DNA of 64,000 nucleotides from an uncultured Hyphomicrobiales bacterium (GTDB lineage Bacteria; Pseudomonadota; Alphaproteobacteria; Rhizobiales; TMED25): NCBI GenBank assembly GCA_905181735.1, contig CAJIYR010000005.1, positions 1 through 64,000 on the forward strand, written 5' to 3'. Position numbers and translations under genes: made by a program. Each line of letters begins with the position of its first letter. Positions within the stretch are counted from its first letter, which is position 1. Below, piece after piece: positions 63,642 through 64,000 of the stretch. The notes under the pieces are model-generated. The model saw only the letters and a program-made list of their open reading frames with translations. It ran no database searches and was not told the origin of the DNA.

Positions 63642-63805
63642 GGCTTATTTACTGTCAATGGTTTAGTAGTTTATAAAAAAAGTAAAATACTTTATAACAT
63701 ATTAAAATATTAACCTTTATTTTTATATTAATGAATAAGAATCTGTTTAAATGTACAGAAATATTATATTTTAATTAGTAGTTGTTTATTTTAGAGAGAA
63801 AAAGA

Positions 63806-64000
63806 ATGCATAGGTATAGAACACATAATTGTAGCGAGTTAAAAATAGAAGATGATGGTAATACGATAAAGCTATCAGGATGGGTTCATAGAGTACGTGA
63901 CCATGGTGGTTTGCTTTTTATTGATCTGAGGGATCATTTTGGTATTACTCAATGTGTTGTAGATCCAGATTCCAATGCATTTAAATTAGCTGAGAGCGTT
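63806..64000 (+). CDS. aspS: Aspartyl-tRNA synthetase, N-terminal part (cut by window edge)
   Basis: The first 65 residues of AspS, open to the window end. The OB-fold anticodon-binding domain reads [11 protein letters not shown], then [20 protein letters not shown] and [15 protein letters not shown], the standard beginning of the bacterial enzyme. GAGAG precedes the ATG at 63806. AspS of Alphaproteobacteria is often non-discriminating and can also charge tRNA-Asn; the part shown cannot tell. Position next to rnd is typical. Confidence 0.93.
   Translation, partial: MHRYRTHNCSELKIEDDGNTIKLSGWVHRVRDHGGLLFIDLRDHFGITQCVVDPDSNAFKLAESV

Noticed and set aside
1..64000. CRISPR arrays, tRNA/rRNA genes, insertion sequences or prophage
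   Set aside because: No regularly spaced repeats, cloverleaf-like GC-rich segments, transposases, integrases or phage genes were found on reading the window.

Overview
The window is a gene-dense, strongly AT-rich stretch of a bacterial chromosome that looks alphaproteobacterial. The best evidence is gene order: rpsF-rpsR-DUF2232-rplI-dnaB-alr-mlaE-mlaF-radA-cvpA-purF, fabD-fabG-acpP-fabF-gmk, lptF-lptG-lptD-surA-pdxA-rsmA, purM-purN beside hda, and rnd beside aspS are all arrangements familiar from Alphaproteobacteria. Low GC, short intergenic gaps, a photolyase, a SulP anion transporter and few regulators suggest a free-living planktonic (probably marine) lineage. That ecological and family-level placement is inference.

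Layout. Positions 1-12,950 are accessory or stand-alone genes: DoxX, a SOUL protein, a small coiled-coil membrane protein, an ornithine/lysine-type decarboxylase with a GC-rich structured leader, an RhlE-type helicase, a SulP transporter, a Stealth-family glycan phosphotransferase, an SDR, an Uup-type ABC-F protein, a CbiX-type chelatase with a His-rich tail, a voltage-gated cation channel and a 54-residue zinc-ribbon protein. Positions 13,000-32,300 hold a divergent IlvD/Edd dehydratase, photolyase, HIT protein, two secreted HExxH proteins, a seven-repeat MORN protein, a DapA-family aldolase, the MsrP-MsrQ periplasmic methionine sulfoxide repair pair, a decayed LysE/ArgO exporter, an OYE-family reductase, a second ABC-F protein, a BaiN-like flavoprotein, a second DEAD-box helicase, an FMN hydroxy-acid dehydrogenase, TrhO and a GST. 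From about 31,700 to the end the content is almost wholly housekeeping: a TPR membrane protein, BamB and Der; then the long reverse-strand block SDR to rpsF; the forward fatty-acid synthesis block and gmk; the reverse LPS-export/outer-membrane block; pepA, ndk, purine genes, hda, rnd and the start of aspS.

How the genes work together. The right half joins envelope building (LptD/F/G, a SurA-like chaperone, BamB, MlaE/F, fatty-acid synthesis, Alr) with ribosome and replication functions (S6, S18, L9, DnaB, Hda, Der, RsmA, RadA) and purine synthesis (PurF, PurM, PurN, Gmk, Ndk). The left half suggests metal and redox stress handling: CbiX, the zinc ribbon, MsrPQ, OYE and photolyase.

Most notable: (i) the decarboxylase leader at 3001-3102, whose RNA can hide a near-perfect Shine-Dalgarno sequence and has two mutually exclusive pairings; (ii) a Stealth protein that seems to lack any ATG/GTG/TTG start and may use AUU; (iii) an unreported-looking grouping of two secreted zincin-like proteins, a MORN protein and MsrPQ; (iv) a sodium-channel-like protein with an altered selectivity filter; and (v) a LysE pseudogene. 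I saw no rRNA, tRNA, CRISPR array, insertion sequence or prophage. No clearly novel multi-gene system could be demonstrated from sequence alone.
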